The translations under genes were made by a program, and so were the position numbers. From contig JAHEIV010000032.1 in NCBI GenBank assembly GCA_024639205.1, positions 1-13,012 of the forward strand: a stretch of DNA of 13,012 nt. The letters are read 5' to 3'. Source of the DNA: Deltaproteobacteria bacterium. GTDB lineage: Bacteria > Desulfobacterota > Desulfobacteria > Desulfobacterales > SG8-13. A model generated the notes under the pieces. The model was not told the origin of the DNA and did no database searches. It saw nothing but the letters and a program-made list of their open reading frames with translations. This document shows, piece by piece, positions 5,613 to 13,012 of the stretch. Numbering within the stretch: position 1 is the stretch's first letter; each line of letters begins with the position of its first letter.

Positions 5613-7022
5613 TCAGGTCGTGTATATCGAGCAACTGCTTGCCGACATGGCCGCTTCCATGAGCGCTTCGGAAAAGGTCGGATGCCCATGAACGGTCCGG
5701 GCGATGTCTTCGGCTCCGGCCCCCATTTCCACTGCCAGCACGGCTTCTGCGATCATGTCCGCCGCCCGGGCGCCGATGATGTGTATCCCCAGGATTCGAT
5801 CGGTTTTCTGGTGTGAAATCACCTTGACGAAGCCGTCCGTTTCTCCCATGCATCGCGCCCGTCCGGCTCCAGTGAAAGGATAAGAGCCCGTGCAGTAAGG
5901 GATTTTTCGCTCTTTAACCTGCTCCTCGGTGAGCCCGACGGAGGCGACTTCCGGGGCGGTGTAGATCACGGCCGGCACGGCGTCATAGTTCACCTCGCCG
6001 GGCAGCCCGGCCATAGATTCCACCGCAGCGATCCCTTCGGCCGAAGCCTTGTGGGCCAACGCAGGGCCGGCGATCAGGTCACCGATCGCATAAACGCCGC
6101 CAACACCGGTGTGGTAGGTCTCATCGACAACGACATGCCCGGTTTTGGGATCGGTGCGGATGCCGATTTCTTCCAGGTTCAATCCCTGCGTCAGCGGCCG
6201 CCGCCCGACGGCCACCAGCAGCCGATCGAATGTCAGGGTTTCTTTTTTATCGTTTTTTTCAATGGTGACTTTTACTTTCTTGTTGGCTACCTTGGCGCCG
6301 GTTACCCGGGTGTTCAGGTGAAATGCCAACCCTTGTTTTTTCAGGATGCGCAACAGGGTGCGCGCCACCTGTCCATCGAGCAGGGTGGCGATCTGGGGCA
6401 GCATTTCGATGACGGTAACTTTAGCTCCCAATCGCAACCAGACCGAACCGAGCTCCAGGCCGATGTAGCCCCCGCCCACCACTCCGAAGGCTTTGGGCAC
6501 CGTGTCGAAGTTCAACGCTCCCGAAGAGCTGACAATATACTCTCCGTCGAATTCCAGGCCCGGGACCGAAACAGGCTCGCTGCCGGTTGCCAGCAGGATC
6601 TTGTCGGCCTGAAGCGTCCGGACGCCGTCCGCTGTGGCGACTTCAACGCGGTCTTTGCCCGTCAGGACTGCGCTGCCGTGGACGATTTCGACCTTGTTGC
6701 GCTGCAGGAGGCTGCGCACATTGTCGGTCAGCCCTTTCACTACCTCTTCTTTGCGGGCCATCATGGCGGACAGATCCAGGGATACCTTGCCGGTCTTGAT
6801 GCCGTGCGCGGCAAACTTTTCTTTCGCCAGGTGAAAATATTCACTGGAGTCGAGCAAAGCCTTGCTGGGGATACACCCTTTGCGAAGGCAAACACCGCCC
6901 AAGCGGGATGCTTTTTCCACACAGGCCACCTTCATTTTCAGCTGGGTGGCTCTCGCGGCAGCCACATAACCGCCAGGCCCGCCGCCGACAATGACAAGAT
7001 CGAAGTTTTCGGTTTTGGCCAT
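5613..7022 (-). CDS. lpdA: dihydrolipoyl dehydrogenase (E3)
   Basis: FAD-dependent disulfide oxidoreductase that re-oxidises the dihydrolipoyl group on E2 and reduces NAD+. The 469-residue length is typical. The N-terminal FAD dinucleotide fold has GGGPGG (13-18). The redox disulfide is Cys45/Cys50 in CLRKGCIPSKALL; most relatives have CLNVGC or similar, so Arg-Lys between the cysteines is a mild variant. The NAD-binding fold has VGGGYIGLELG (182-192), the second FAD contact is YAIGDLIAGPALAHKA (311-326), and the C-terminal dimer-interface catalytic pair is His447/Glu452 in HGHPTFSEA. It starts two bases after the sucB stop, with a GGAG RBS inside the end of sucB, so the two are translationally close. 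As the last gene of the operon it is the E3 of the 2-oxoglutarate dehydrogenase complex, and may also serve other lipoyl enzymes. Confidence 0.97.
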   Translation of the reverse strand: MAKTENFDLVIVGGGPGGYVAAARATQLKMKVACVEKASRLGGVCLRKGCIPSKALLDSSEYFHLAKEKFAAHGIKTGKVSLDLSAMMARKEEVVKGLTDNVRSLLQRNKVEIVHGSAVLTGKDRVEVATADGVRTLQADKILLATGSEPVSVPGLEFDGEYIVSSSGALNFDTVPKAFGVVGGGYIGLELGSVWLRLGAKVTVIEMLPQIATLLDGQVARTLLRILKKQGLAFHLNTRVTGAKVANKKVKVTIEKNDKKETLTFDRLLVAVGRRPLTQGLNLEEIGIRTDPKTGHVVVDETYHTGVGGVYAIGDLIAGPALAHKASAEGIAAVESMAGLPGEVNYDAVPAVIYTAPEVASVGLTEEQVKERKIPYCTGSYPFTGAGRARCMGETDGFVKVISHQKTDRILGIHIIGARAADMIAEAVLAVEMGAGAEDIARTVHGHPTFSEALMEAAMSASSCSIYTT

Positions 7023-7024
7023 GA

Positions 7025-8341
7025 CTAGATCTCCATGATCATTCGTTCGGGGTTCTCGATGAATTCCTTGATGCGCCGCAGAAAGGTGACTGCCTCGCGT
7101 CCGTCCACGATCCGGTGATCGTAACTCAGAGCCAGGTACATCATGGGGCGAATGGCGATGTCGTCGTCTACCACCACGGGTCTTTTTTCAATGCGATGCA
7201 TACCGAGGATCGCGCTCTGGGGGGTGTTTAGTATCGGTGTGCTCAACAGGGAACCGAACACCCCACCGTTGGTGATGGTGAAAGTGCCGCCTTCCAGGTC
7301 CGCCAGGTCGAGCCGGTTTTCCTTTATTTTGCTCACATAGTCGACGATAGCCTGTTCCATATCCGCCATGGTGAGTTTTTCGCAGTGCCGAATGACCGGC
7401 ACCACCAGCCCCCTGCCGGTGCCGATGGCCACACCCATATGGTAATAATCGTGATAGACAATTTCCTTGCCGTCGATAAAGGCATTGATCTCCGGAAACT
7501 CCTTCAGCGCCTCAACGCTGGCCTTGATGAAAAAGGACATAAAGCCGAGCGCCACGCCGTGCTTTTTCTGAAAAGATTCCTTGTATTGGCTTCGCATGGC
7601 CATCACCCGGTGCATATCCACATCGTTGAAAGTGGTGAGCATAGCCGTGTTTTGTTTGGCCTCCAGCAGACGGGCGGCAATGCGCTGGCGGATGGGTGTC
7701 ATCGGTTTGCGGGAAGTCGACTCTGCGGCCGCCGGCGAAAGCCGCTGGGCTGCAGGTGCCGGTGGGGCGGCCTTAGCCTCAGGCGCTGACGCAGCTCCGG
7801 CGGTGGCCTCCAGAAACAGCAGTACATCGCCCTTGGTGATGCGACCTGCCGGACCGGTTCCCTGGATTCGGGAAACATCCAGCCCTTTTTCGGCAACCAG
7901 GCGGCGAACGGATGGCGGGAGAACGACATCTGCCGGCGGTAGTGCCGGTTCGGCAGCCGGCTCCGCAGGTGGCGGTGCAATAGGGGGTGCCGGTTCCTTT
8001 TCCGTCGCCTCGGGTGGGGTTGCGGCCGCCGGGGTCGGCGCTGGTTCCGCTTTTGCCGGCGCCTCTTCTTCGCCGCCTGTCGCTGTTACATCTTCTGTCG
8101 CAGCCGCTTCCGTATCGATAGTTCCCACCACCGCGCCGATGGCCACCGTCTCTCCTTCGGTAACGGTGATGGCCAGCTGTCCGTCGGCTTCGGACTCGAC
8201 TTCCAGGGTCACCTTGTCGGTTTCGATCACAAACAGCGCTTCGCCTTTGCTGACAATGTCGCCATCCTTTTTAAACCATTGGGCTAAAATCGCTTCGGTG
8301 ACCGATTCACCCACGCTGGGCACTTTTATCTCAACTAACAT
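7025..8341 (-). CDS. sucB: 2-oxoglutarate dehydrogenase E2, dihydrolipoyl succinyltransferase
   Basis: Core E2 of the 2-oxoglutarate dehydrogenase complex: it passes the succinyl group from E1 to CoA through a swinging lipoyl arm. The 438 residues split clearly. A single lipoyl domain (1-77) has the lipoylated Lys43 in ETDKVTLEVES. An Ala/Pro/Glu-rich linker runs from about 78 to 138. A peripheral subunit-binding domain (about 140-178, with PSVRRLVAEKGLDVSRIQGTG) is followed by a second linker (179-210) and the acyltransferase domain (211-438). That domain has the catalytic HRIVDG motif (His409, Asp413) near the end. The domain order and the ENPERMIMEI-type end are those of succinyl- rather than acetyltransferases. 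The start has a good AAGGAG site (8347-8352). It lies 46 bases after sucA and 2 bases before lpdA. Confidence 0.96.
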   Translation of the reverse strand: MLVEIKVPSVGESVTEAILAQWFKKDGDIVSKGEALFVIETDKVTLEVESEADGQLAITVTEGETVAIGAVVGTIDTEAAATEDVTATGGEEEAPAKAEPAPTPAAATPPEATEKEPAPPIAPPPAEPAAEPALPPADVVLPPSVRRLVAEKGLDVSRIQGTGPAGRITKGDVLLFLEATAGAASAPEAKAAPPAPAAQRLSPAAAESTSRKPMTPIRQRIAARLLEAKQNTAMLTTFNDVDMHRVMAMRSQYKESFQKKHGVALGFMSFFIKASVEALKEFPEINAFIDGKEIVYHDYYHMGVAIGTGRGLVVPVIRHCEKLTMADMEQAIVDYVSKIKENRLDLADLEGGTFTITNGGVFGSLLSTPILNTPQSAILGMHRIEKRPVVVDDDIAIRPMMYLALSYDHRIVDGREAVTFLRRIKEFIENPERMIMEI

Positions 8342-8387
8342 TTCTTCTCCTTATAATCATCGGAAATGGAATTTGCCCCCGGTTCCT

Positions 8388-11129
8388 TCAACTGATCTCA
8401 TCGCCGGTAGTTGCTGGAAGTTTTCCGATCCCCCGGTCGATGATCGCTTCCTGCCGTTGCCTGTAGATCAGCGGAAAACCGGATGCCGGACTGGCGGACT
8501 CGTCGCGGCCGACATACGCGAGCGGTTTGCCGATAATCTTCTCCAGCCGGTTACGGACAAAATGCCAGCCGCCCATGTTTTCAGGCTCTTCCTGAACCCA
8601 CAGCCACTTCTTCGCGTCCCTGTAGTGCGACAGAACTTCGGTCAATTGTTTCTCCGGAAACGGGTAGAACTGCTCGATACGGATGATGGTCGATGTGCTG
8701 TCTTTCAGCTCCTGCTGGCGCTGCCACAGGGCATAATAGAGTTTGCCGCTGCACAACACCACCCGCTGTGTTTTACTGTTTCGGTGATCCTGATCGATGA
8801 TTTCTCGAAAACTGCCTTTCGAAAGTTCTTCCAGGGTCGAGATCGCGGCCGGATGGCGCAGCAGACTTTTGGGGGTCATCGCCACCAGCGGTTTGCGGTA
8901 GGTCGCTTTCACCTGCCGGCGCAACAGGTGGAAATACTGCGACGGTGTGGTGGGGTAGCAGACCTGCATGTTGTCTCCGGCACAGAGCTGCAGGAATCTT
9001 TCCAGGCGGGCACTGGAATGTTCGGGTCCCAGTCCTTCCAACCCGTGCGGCAGCAGCAGGACGAGTCCGCTCAGTCGCTGCCACTTGGTCTCACCGCTGG
9101 CAATGAACAGATCGATTACCGATTGGGCGTTGTTGACAAAGTCACCGAACTGCGCTTCCCAGGCGGTGAGACTCTCGGGACGGGCAGTCGAGTATCCATA
9201 CTCGAATCCGAGAACGCCAACTTCAGCCAGCAGGCTGTTGTAAACCGTATAGGCCGCCTGGGAGTCGCTCAGGTGGTTCAACGGTACGTGCTTTTCGCCG
9301 GTTGCGGTGTCAGTCAGCACGCTGTGGCGTTGGCTGAAAGTGCCCCGTTCGCAGTCCTGGCCGCTCAAGCGCACCGGGCTGCCCTCCGTGAGCAGGGAAG
9401 CAAAGGCCAGGGCCTCGGCATTGGCCCAATCGATTCCGGCAGCGTTCTCGACACATTCCATTCGTTTTTTCAGCAGCCGCTGAAGCTTGGAAAAAAGGGA
9501 AAAGCCGGACGGTACGACGTTCAGTTGCCGTGCCAGTTCTACGAGCCGCTCCTGGGCCACACCGGTTTCAACCCTTTGATGCGAGTAGGTGGCGGAGTAA
9601 GCCGCCAGGTTGTCGTAAAACCGGGAGTCCGGAAATGGGCAGCTGCTGCCGTGGACCTCCTCGTAAGCCGTTTCAAGCGCCCCTCTCACCCGCTTCTCGA
9701 TTTTTTCCAGCTGACTTTTATCGATCACTCCCTCTTCAACGAGGGAATCTCCGTAAAGCTGGTGCAGGGACCGGCGCTGCCGAATCTGTTCGTACATGCG
9801 GGGCTGGGTGAAATACGGCTCGTCGCCTTCATTGTGGCCGTAACGCCGGTAGCAGACCAGATCCACCACCACGTCTTTGTGAAAGGCCATGCGGTAATCG
9901 GTTGCCAGCCGGATGACCTGCACCACCGCTTCGGGGTTTTCCCCGTGCACGTGAAAGATCGGCACCATCAGCATCTTGGCCACGTCGGTTGAATAGCGTG
10001 TCGAACGGGCATCCTCCGGCAAGGTGGTGTAACCGATCTGGTTGTTGATAACCAGGTGAATGGTCCCTCCGGTCTGATATCCGGCCAGCTGTGACATGTT
10101 CAATGTTTCGGTGACCACACCCTGACCCGCAAACGCAGCATCACCGTGAATCAGCAGGGGAATCACCCGGTTGCGCTGTTGGTCGCCGAGTATGTCCTGG
10201 CGGGCACGGGCAAAGCCTTCCACAACCGGATTGACGGCCTCCAGATGACTGGGGTTGTTCATTAAAAATATCCGCAGCTGCTTGCCGCCGAGGGTTTCGA
10301 TATCCCCCAGATACCCGTTGTGGTATTTCACGTCACCGGCGCCCACCAGTTCCTCGGGGCTGTAACAGCTTTCGAATTCACCGAATATATCTTCATACGA
10401 TTTACCCAGGATATGCGTCTGAACATTCAGGCGTCCCCGGTGAGCCATTCCCAGGATGATTTCTTCGACACCTTGCTGAGCGGCTCTTTCCACCAGGGTG
10501 TCCATCAAAGGGATGACGGCATCACCGCCTTCGAGGGAAAAACGGGTGACGCCCACGTATTTTTTGTTGAGAAACTGCTCAAAGACGGCGCTTTGGTAGA
10601 GCTTATTCAGCACGCGGGTTTTTTCCGATGCGGAGAGCTGCGGGCGGTTGTTCGTCGGTTCCATGCGTTCCTGCAGCCAGCGACGCTCGTCCGGGTCCTG
10701 CAGGTGCATGTATTCCACTCCGATGGACCGGCAGTAGGTCTGCCGGAGGTTTCCAATGATTTCCTTCAGAGGTGCCCGGTCGGTAAGGGCAAAACGGCGT
10801 GTGAAGAACTCCCGGTCGAGATCCTCCAGCGTCAGCCCGAAGGACTCCAGGCTCAGCAGGGGATGATCGGTGGGGCAGGCGGTCAGCGGGTCCATGCACG
10901 CCAGCAGGTGGCCGAGATCCCGATAGCGGTATTTGAGCGCTTCGACCCGGGATTGTTTGATCACCTGTTCAAGATCCGACCCGGCGGCGGCGGCAGGTGC
11001 CCGACCGTCGGCGATTTCAAATCCTTTGAAAAATGCCTGCCAGTCACGGGAAACCGAGTCGGGGTCTTTTTTCCAGCGTGCAAACTGAGCGTCTATGAAA
11101 TCGGTGTTGTATGTCTCCAGTGCATCCAT
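8388..11129 (-). CDS. sucA: 2-oxoglutarate dehydrogenase E1 component
   Basis: Thiamine-diphosphate-dependent E1 that decarboxylates 2-oxoglutarate and succinylates the lipoyl group of E2. The chosen start (ATG at 11129-11127) gives 913 residues, close to E. coli SucA (933), and the N-terminus MDALETYNTDFIDAQFARWKK-type that matches the conserved E2-binding start of the family. A GAGG Shine-Dalgarno lies upstream. The open frame extends to 11240 but would overlap the preceding gene. Visible motifs are GMAHRGRLN (227-235), NPSHLEAVNPVVEG (292-305), the ThDP motif GDAAFAGQGVVTET (329-342) ending in NNQIGYTT (362-369), and HNEGDEP (432-438). The C-terminal part has the transketolase-like pyrimidine-binding domain and a closing domain. 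It lies 22 bases after the hydrolase gene and 46 before sucB. I see no frameshift or lost motif. Confidence 0.95.
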   Translation of the reverse strand: MDALETYNTDFIDAQFARWKKDPDSVSRDWQAFFKGFEIADGRAPAAAAGSDLEQVIKQSRVEALKYRYRDLGHLLACMDPLTACPTDHPLLSLESFGLTLEDLDREFFTRRFALTDRAPLKEIIGNLRQTYCRSIGVEYMHLQDPDERRWLQERMEPTNNRPQLSASEKTRVLNKLYQSAVFEQFLNKKYVGVTRFSLEGGDAVIPLMDTLVERAAQQGVEEIILGMAHRGRLNVQTHILGKSYEDIFGEFESCYSPEELVGAGDVKYHNGYLGDIETLGGKQLRIFLMNNPSHLEAVNPVVEGFARARQDILGDQQRNRVIPLLIHGDAAFAGQGVVTETLNMSQLAGYQTGGTIHLVINNQIGYTTLPEDARSTRYSTDVAKMLMVPIFHVHGENPEAVVQVIRLATDYRMAFHKDVVVDLVCYRRYGHNEGDEPYFTQPRMYEQIRQRRSLHQLYGDSLVEEGVIDKSQLEKIEKRVRGALETAYEEVHGSSCPFPDSRFYDNLAAYSATYSHQRVETGVAQERLVELARQLNVVPSGFSLFSKLQRLLKKRMECVENAAGIDWANAEALAFASLLTEGSPVRLSGQDCERGTFSQRHSVLTDTATGEKHVPLNHLSDSQAAYTVYNSLLAEVGVLGFEYGYSTARPESLTAWEAQFGDFVNNAQSVIDLFIASGETKWQRLSGLVLLLPHGLEGLGPEHSSARLERFLQLCAGDNMQVCYPTTPSQYFHLLRRQVKATYRKPLVAMTPKSLLRHPAAISTLEELSKGSFREIIDQDHRNSKTQRVVLCSGKLYYALWQRQQELKDSTSTIIRIEQFYPFPEKQLTEVLSHYRDAKKWLWVQEEPENMGGWHFVRNRLEKIIGKPLAYVGRDESASPASGFPLIYRQRQEAIIDRGIGKLPATTGDEIS

Positions 11130-11151
11130 CCCAACCTCGAAATGATGGTTT

Positions 11152-11913
11152 TCAGGTTTTGCTTTGCTCTTTGAACCAGCTGATCGCCAGGCGGCTGACC
11201 TCACTGCGGTGTCGCTCGATGCTGAACATGTGATCCGCACCGGCTATGATTTCCAGCTGCACGCGACCACCGCTCATCTCGCGTGCCCGGAGCGCTTCTG
11301 CAACCGGTATAATTTCGTCCTGATCGCCATGGATCATCATCAGCGGTTTGTCAAACGTTGACAGCAGGCCCGGCAGGTCGAAGCCGCTTGCGTCTGCAAA
11401 GAACGCTTCGGTGATTGTCAGAAACCGGCCCCGGCTGGTGAAACTCACTTTGCCGTCTTTTTCCAGGATTTGACGCTGGGTGGGGCTGAGGAAATGGGAG
11501 GCCCGCATGCTCGATAACCGGCTGCCGAGGGCACACACGGCGCGGGTGGTTTCACTTTGCGAAGCCGATAGAAAGGAGATTAGGCCCCCCAGGCTGTGGC
11601 CGGCCATTGCAATCCAATCGGCACCTCTGGCTGCCACCAGGCCGGCGGCGGTCTGCATCTCCGCGACTTGCTTGCTGTAATTGGATCGAGAAAAATCTCC
11701 GTTGCTCTGCCCGTTGCCGGAAAAATCAAACCGCAATGCAATGAATCCGTCAGCTGCCAGGTCCTGGGCCAGACGTCGCAGGACGGCGGTGTGGCGGGTG
11801 CACGTGAAACAGTGTCCGAGAACGACACCGCGTGTCGCGCTGCGCTGCGGCAGATGAAGTGTTCCCGCCAGGGTCTCTCCAAGGTGATTTTTGAATTGAA
11901 CCTGTTCTTCCAC
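11152..11913 (-). CDS. alpha/beta hydrolase (stand-alone relative of hydrolase-OsmC fusions)
   Basis: A 253-residue cytoplasmic serine hydrolase with no signal peptide. The nucleophile elbow is GHSLGG with Ser107, the acid is probably Asp199 in HGDQDEIIP, and the histidine is His228 in GADHMF. The oxyanion-side segment GHCFTCTRH (33-41) and the stretch LRFDFSGNGQSNGDF (60-74) closely recall the hydrolase half of proteins in which an alpha/beta hydrolase is fused to OsmC. There is no OsmC part here. The substrate is unknown; esterase, thioesterase or peptidase activity are all possible. The start is a GTG at 11913-11911, as no ATG fits, and its RBS is weak. It is the first gene after a strong promoter and ends 22 bases before sucA, so it is probably co-transcribed with the 2-oxoglutarate dehydrogenase genes. 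Confidence 0.85.
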   Translation of the reverse strand: MEEQVQFKNHLGETLAGTLHLPQRSATRGVVLGHCFTCTRHTAVLRRLAQDLAADGFIALRFDFSGNGQSNGDFSRSNYSKQVAEMQTAAGLVAARGADWIAMAGHSLGGLISFLSASQSETTRAVCALGSRLSSMRASHFLSPTQRQILEKDGKVSFTSRGRFLTITEAFFADASGFDLPGLLSTFDKPLMMIHGDQDEIIPVAEALRAREMSGGRVQLEIIAGADHMFSIERHRSEVSRLAISWFKEQSKT

Positions 11914-12002
11914 GAAAAGTCCGGAATTATTTTGGTCGGTGCGGCCCGCCTTGCGGCACGGATAGCGGTATTCGTGAAGCTGTTCTGCAATTATCTTTTT
12001 TC

Positions 12003-12038
12003 TGCCCGGATCATAGGTAAAAGCCGAATCAGTGTCAA
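12003..12038 (-). promoter_or_regulatory. near-consensus sigma-70 promoter of the hydrolase-sucA-sucB-lpdA operon
   Basis: On the minus strand the -35 is TTGACA (12038-12033, six of six), the spacer is exactly 17 bases, and the -10 is TATGAT (12015-12010, five of six). Transcription should start near 12003, giving a leader of about 90 bases before the hydrolase GTG. It lies in the only sizeable gap upstream of the four genes. Confidence 0.75.
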
Positions 12039-12046
12039 TTGCAAAG

Positions 12047-13012
12047 TCAGCTGAGAAAAATTGTATCTCCCTGTCGGACGTCGATCCACCGGCTCAGCAG
12101 GTTTTCTCTTTCCAGCTCCCGGCGAAGATCCATTGGAGGAAAGTGCACCGGTTCATCACCCAGCTGAAACGAGCCCCAGTGAGCGATCATCAGTTTTTTG
12201 GCATTGAGCTGTTGAAAGGCTGCGACGGTTTCCCGGGGATTCATGTGGCTGGGAGCCATGAACCAGCGCGGTTCGTATGCACCCAGGTTCATTATCGCCA
12301 GGTCGATGTCGAACTGTCTGCCGATCTCCCGGAAGCCGTCAAAGTAGGCGGTATCGCCGGAGATGTAGATGGTTTTGCCGGCAGCGGTTTTGAAGATGTA
12401 GGATCCCCACAGCGAACGGTTCGGACCCTCAACGGGGTTGCGCATGGTCCAATGGTTGCAGGGCAGCAGGGTGATCTTCCGCTCGCCATCCCGGTAGGTA
12501 TCATACCAGTCCAGCTGATTTCGGTTGGTCATCCCCATGCTCTTGAACAGACGGTTGTAGCCCAGCGGGCTGATCACGTGGGTGTCTTTGCTGAAGGTCG
12601 CCAGGGATCGCTTGTCGATGTGATCATAATGCCCATGCGTGATCAGGATGTGGTCCGCCTTCGGCATTTCCGACAGGTCGAAATCCAAGGGCGCGTGATC
12701 TTTGATGAACCAGAAGATCTCTTGGAATACCGGATCCAGGTAAAAGTTTCGATCGACGTCTTTGATCATCACCGCTGCATGCTTGATGAAGGTGACCGAC
12801 AGGCCGTTGTGATTGGTGACTTTATTCCAGTCGATCTTAACGTTTACGACCGGCTGCTCCTTCAACTGCTCGCTAAACCGGTTTTCACTAAGCAGCTTCC
12901 AGTAGAGGACTCTGCCCAGATTCCGCCGCCGGCGCTGCTCCCCTAAGGGGTTCAGAAAACGGCCATTGGATCCGTGATGCAACTTTTCTGCGGCCATCTC
13001 CTTGAGTGTCAA
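12047..13012 (-). CDS. NAPE-PLD-like metallo-beta-lactamase-fold hydrolase (5' end at window edge)
   Basis: A zinc-dependent hydrolase of the UlaG/RomA/NAPE-PLD branch of the metallo-beta-lactamase superfamily. 321 residues are visible; the frame is open to the right edge, where the first codon would be TTG, so the true start may lie outside. Metal-site motifs are THGHYDH (His126, His128, Asp130, His131), His187 in CNHW, Asp220 in SGDTAY and His278 in AHWG. The segments HHGSNGRFLNP near the N-terminus, LWGSY (201-205) and GAYEPRWFM (244-252) closely resemble mammalian N-acylphosphatidylethanolamine phospholipase D. That suggests a phosphodiesterase acting on a phospholipid-like substrate, but many bacterial relatives have unknown substrates. 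It is read in the same direction as the operon to its left, ending 134 bases before that operon's first codon and 8 bases before its -35 hexamer. Confidence 0.88.
   Translation of the reverse strand: MTLKEMAAEKLHHGSNGRFLNPLGEQRRRRNLGRVLYWKLLSENRFSEQLKEQPVVNVKIDWNKVTNHNGLSVTFIKHAAVMIKDVDRNFYLDPVFQEIFWFIKDHAPLDFDLSEMPKADHILITHGHYDHIDKRSLATFSKDTHVISPLGYNRLFKSMGMTNRNQLDWYDTYRDGERKITLLPCNHWTMRNPVEGPNRSLWGSYIFKTAAGKTIYISGDTAYFDGFREIGRQFDIDLAIMNLGAYEPRWFMAPSHMNPRETVAAFQQLNAKKLMIAHWGSFQLGDEPVHFPPMDLRRELERENLLSRWIDVRQGDTIFLS

Noticed and set aside
6051..7028. 325-codon plus-strand frame opposite lpdA
   Set aside because: It mirrors lpdA codons, has no recognisable domain, and lpdA is certain.
7581..9992. 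803-codon open frame on the plus strand opposite sucB and sucA
   Set aside because: Its product is low-complexity Ser/Ala/Gly-rich at the start and matches no known fold. The opposite strand encodes two clear enzymes with all motifs. Long antisense frames are common in GC-rich genes.
10320..11174. 284-codon plus-strand frame opposite the 5' part of sucA
   Set aside because: It is a shadow frame with no recognisable domain; sucA motifs are intact on the other strand.
11130..11240. 37-residue N-terminal extension of sucA
   Set aside because: It would overlap the end of the hydrolase gene, has unusual composition, and the internal ATG at 11129 has an RBS and matches the family's start.
12032..12946. 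304-codon plus-strand frame opposite the metallo-hydrolase
   Set aside because: It is a shadow of the NAPE-PLD-like gene, whose metal-binding motifs are intact on the minus strand.

Overview
The window looks like chromosomal DNA from a GC-rich member of the Desulfobacterota (the former sulfate-reducing or Geobacter-like deltaproteobacteria). This is inferred from the kinds of genes present, not from a search. The pointers are a compact Aquifex/Geobacter-type aconitase, an exported class II cobaltochelatase (CbiK) behind a cobalamin riboswitch, and a dihydroorotate-dehydrogenase-like flavoprotein. Most of the window is core metabolism. I see no insertion sequence, phage gene, CRISPR array, tRNA or rRNA.

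Left part (1-5309, plus strand). The end of tryptophanyl-tRNA synthetase (trpS, cut by the window edge) is followed by a complete aconitase (498-2441). Next comes a textbook cobalamin riboswitch (about 2553-2721) with an intrinsic terminator (2789-2827) and a possible competing antiterminator pairing. It lies in the leader of a signal-peptide-bearing sirohydrochlorin cobaltochelatase (3065-3949). After a 373-base gap with no convincing gene but a perfect 14-bp palindrome comes a DHOD-like flavoprotein (4323-5309) that lacks the usual catalytic-cysteine motif.

Middle (5310-5612). This is a convergent intergenic region with two strong inverted-repeat structures. One is an 86-base, 27-pair extended hairpin just after the DHOD-like gene. 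The other is a perfect 22-bp stem with a 3-base loop just after lpdA.

Right part (5613-13012, minus strand). An apparent four-gene operon reads right to left: alpha/beta hydrolase, sucA (E1), sucB (E2), lpdA (E3). It encodes a complete NAD-linked 2-oxoglutarate dehydrogenase complex. A near-consensus sigma-70 promoter (TTGACA, 17 bases, TATGAT) sits in the gap before the hydrolase. Upstream, in the same direction, is a NAPE-PLD-like metallo-beta-lactamase-fold hydrolase cut by the right edge. Aconitase and 2-oxoglutarate dehydrogenase both act in the oxidative TCA cycle. Isocitrate dehydrogenase and succinyl-CoA synthetase are not in the window.

I do not see a clear new multi-gene system. 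The items most worth a second look are the 86-base structured element, the aconitase with serine at one expected iron-sulfur ligand position, the hydrolase heading the 2-oxoglutarate dehydrogenase operon, and the DHOD-like protein without its catalytic cysteine.
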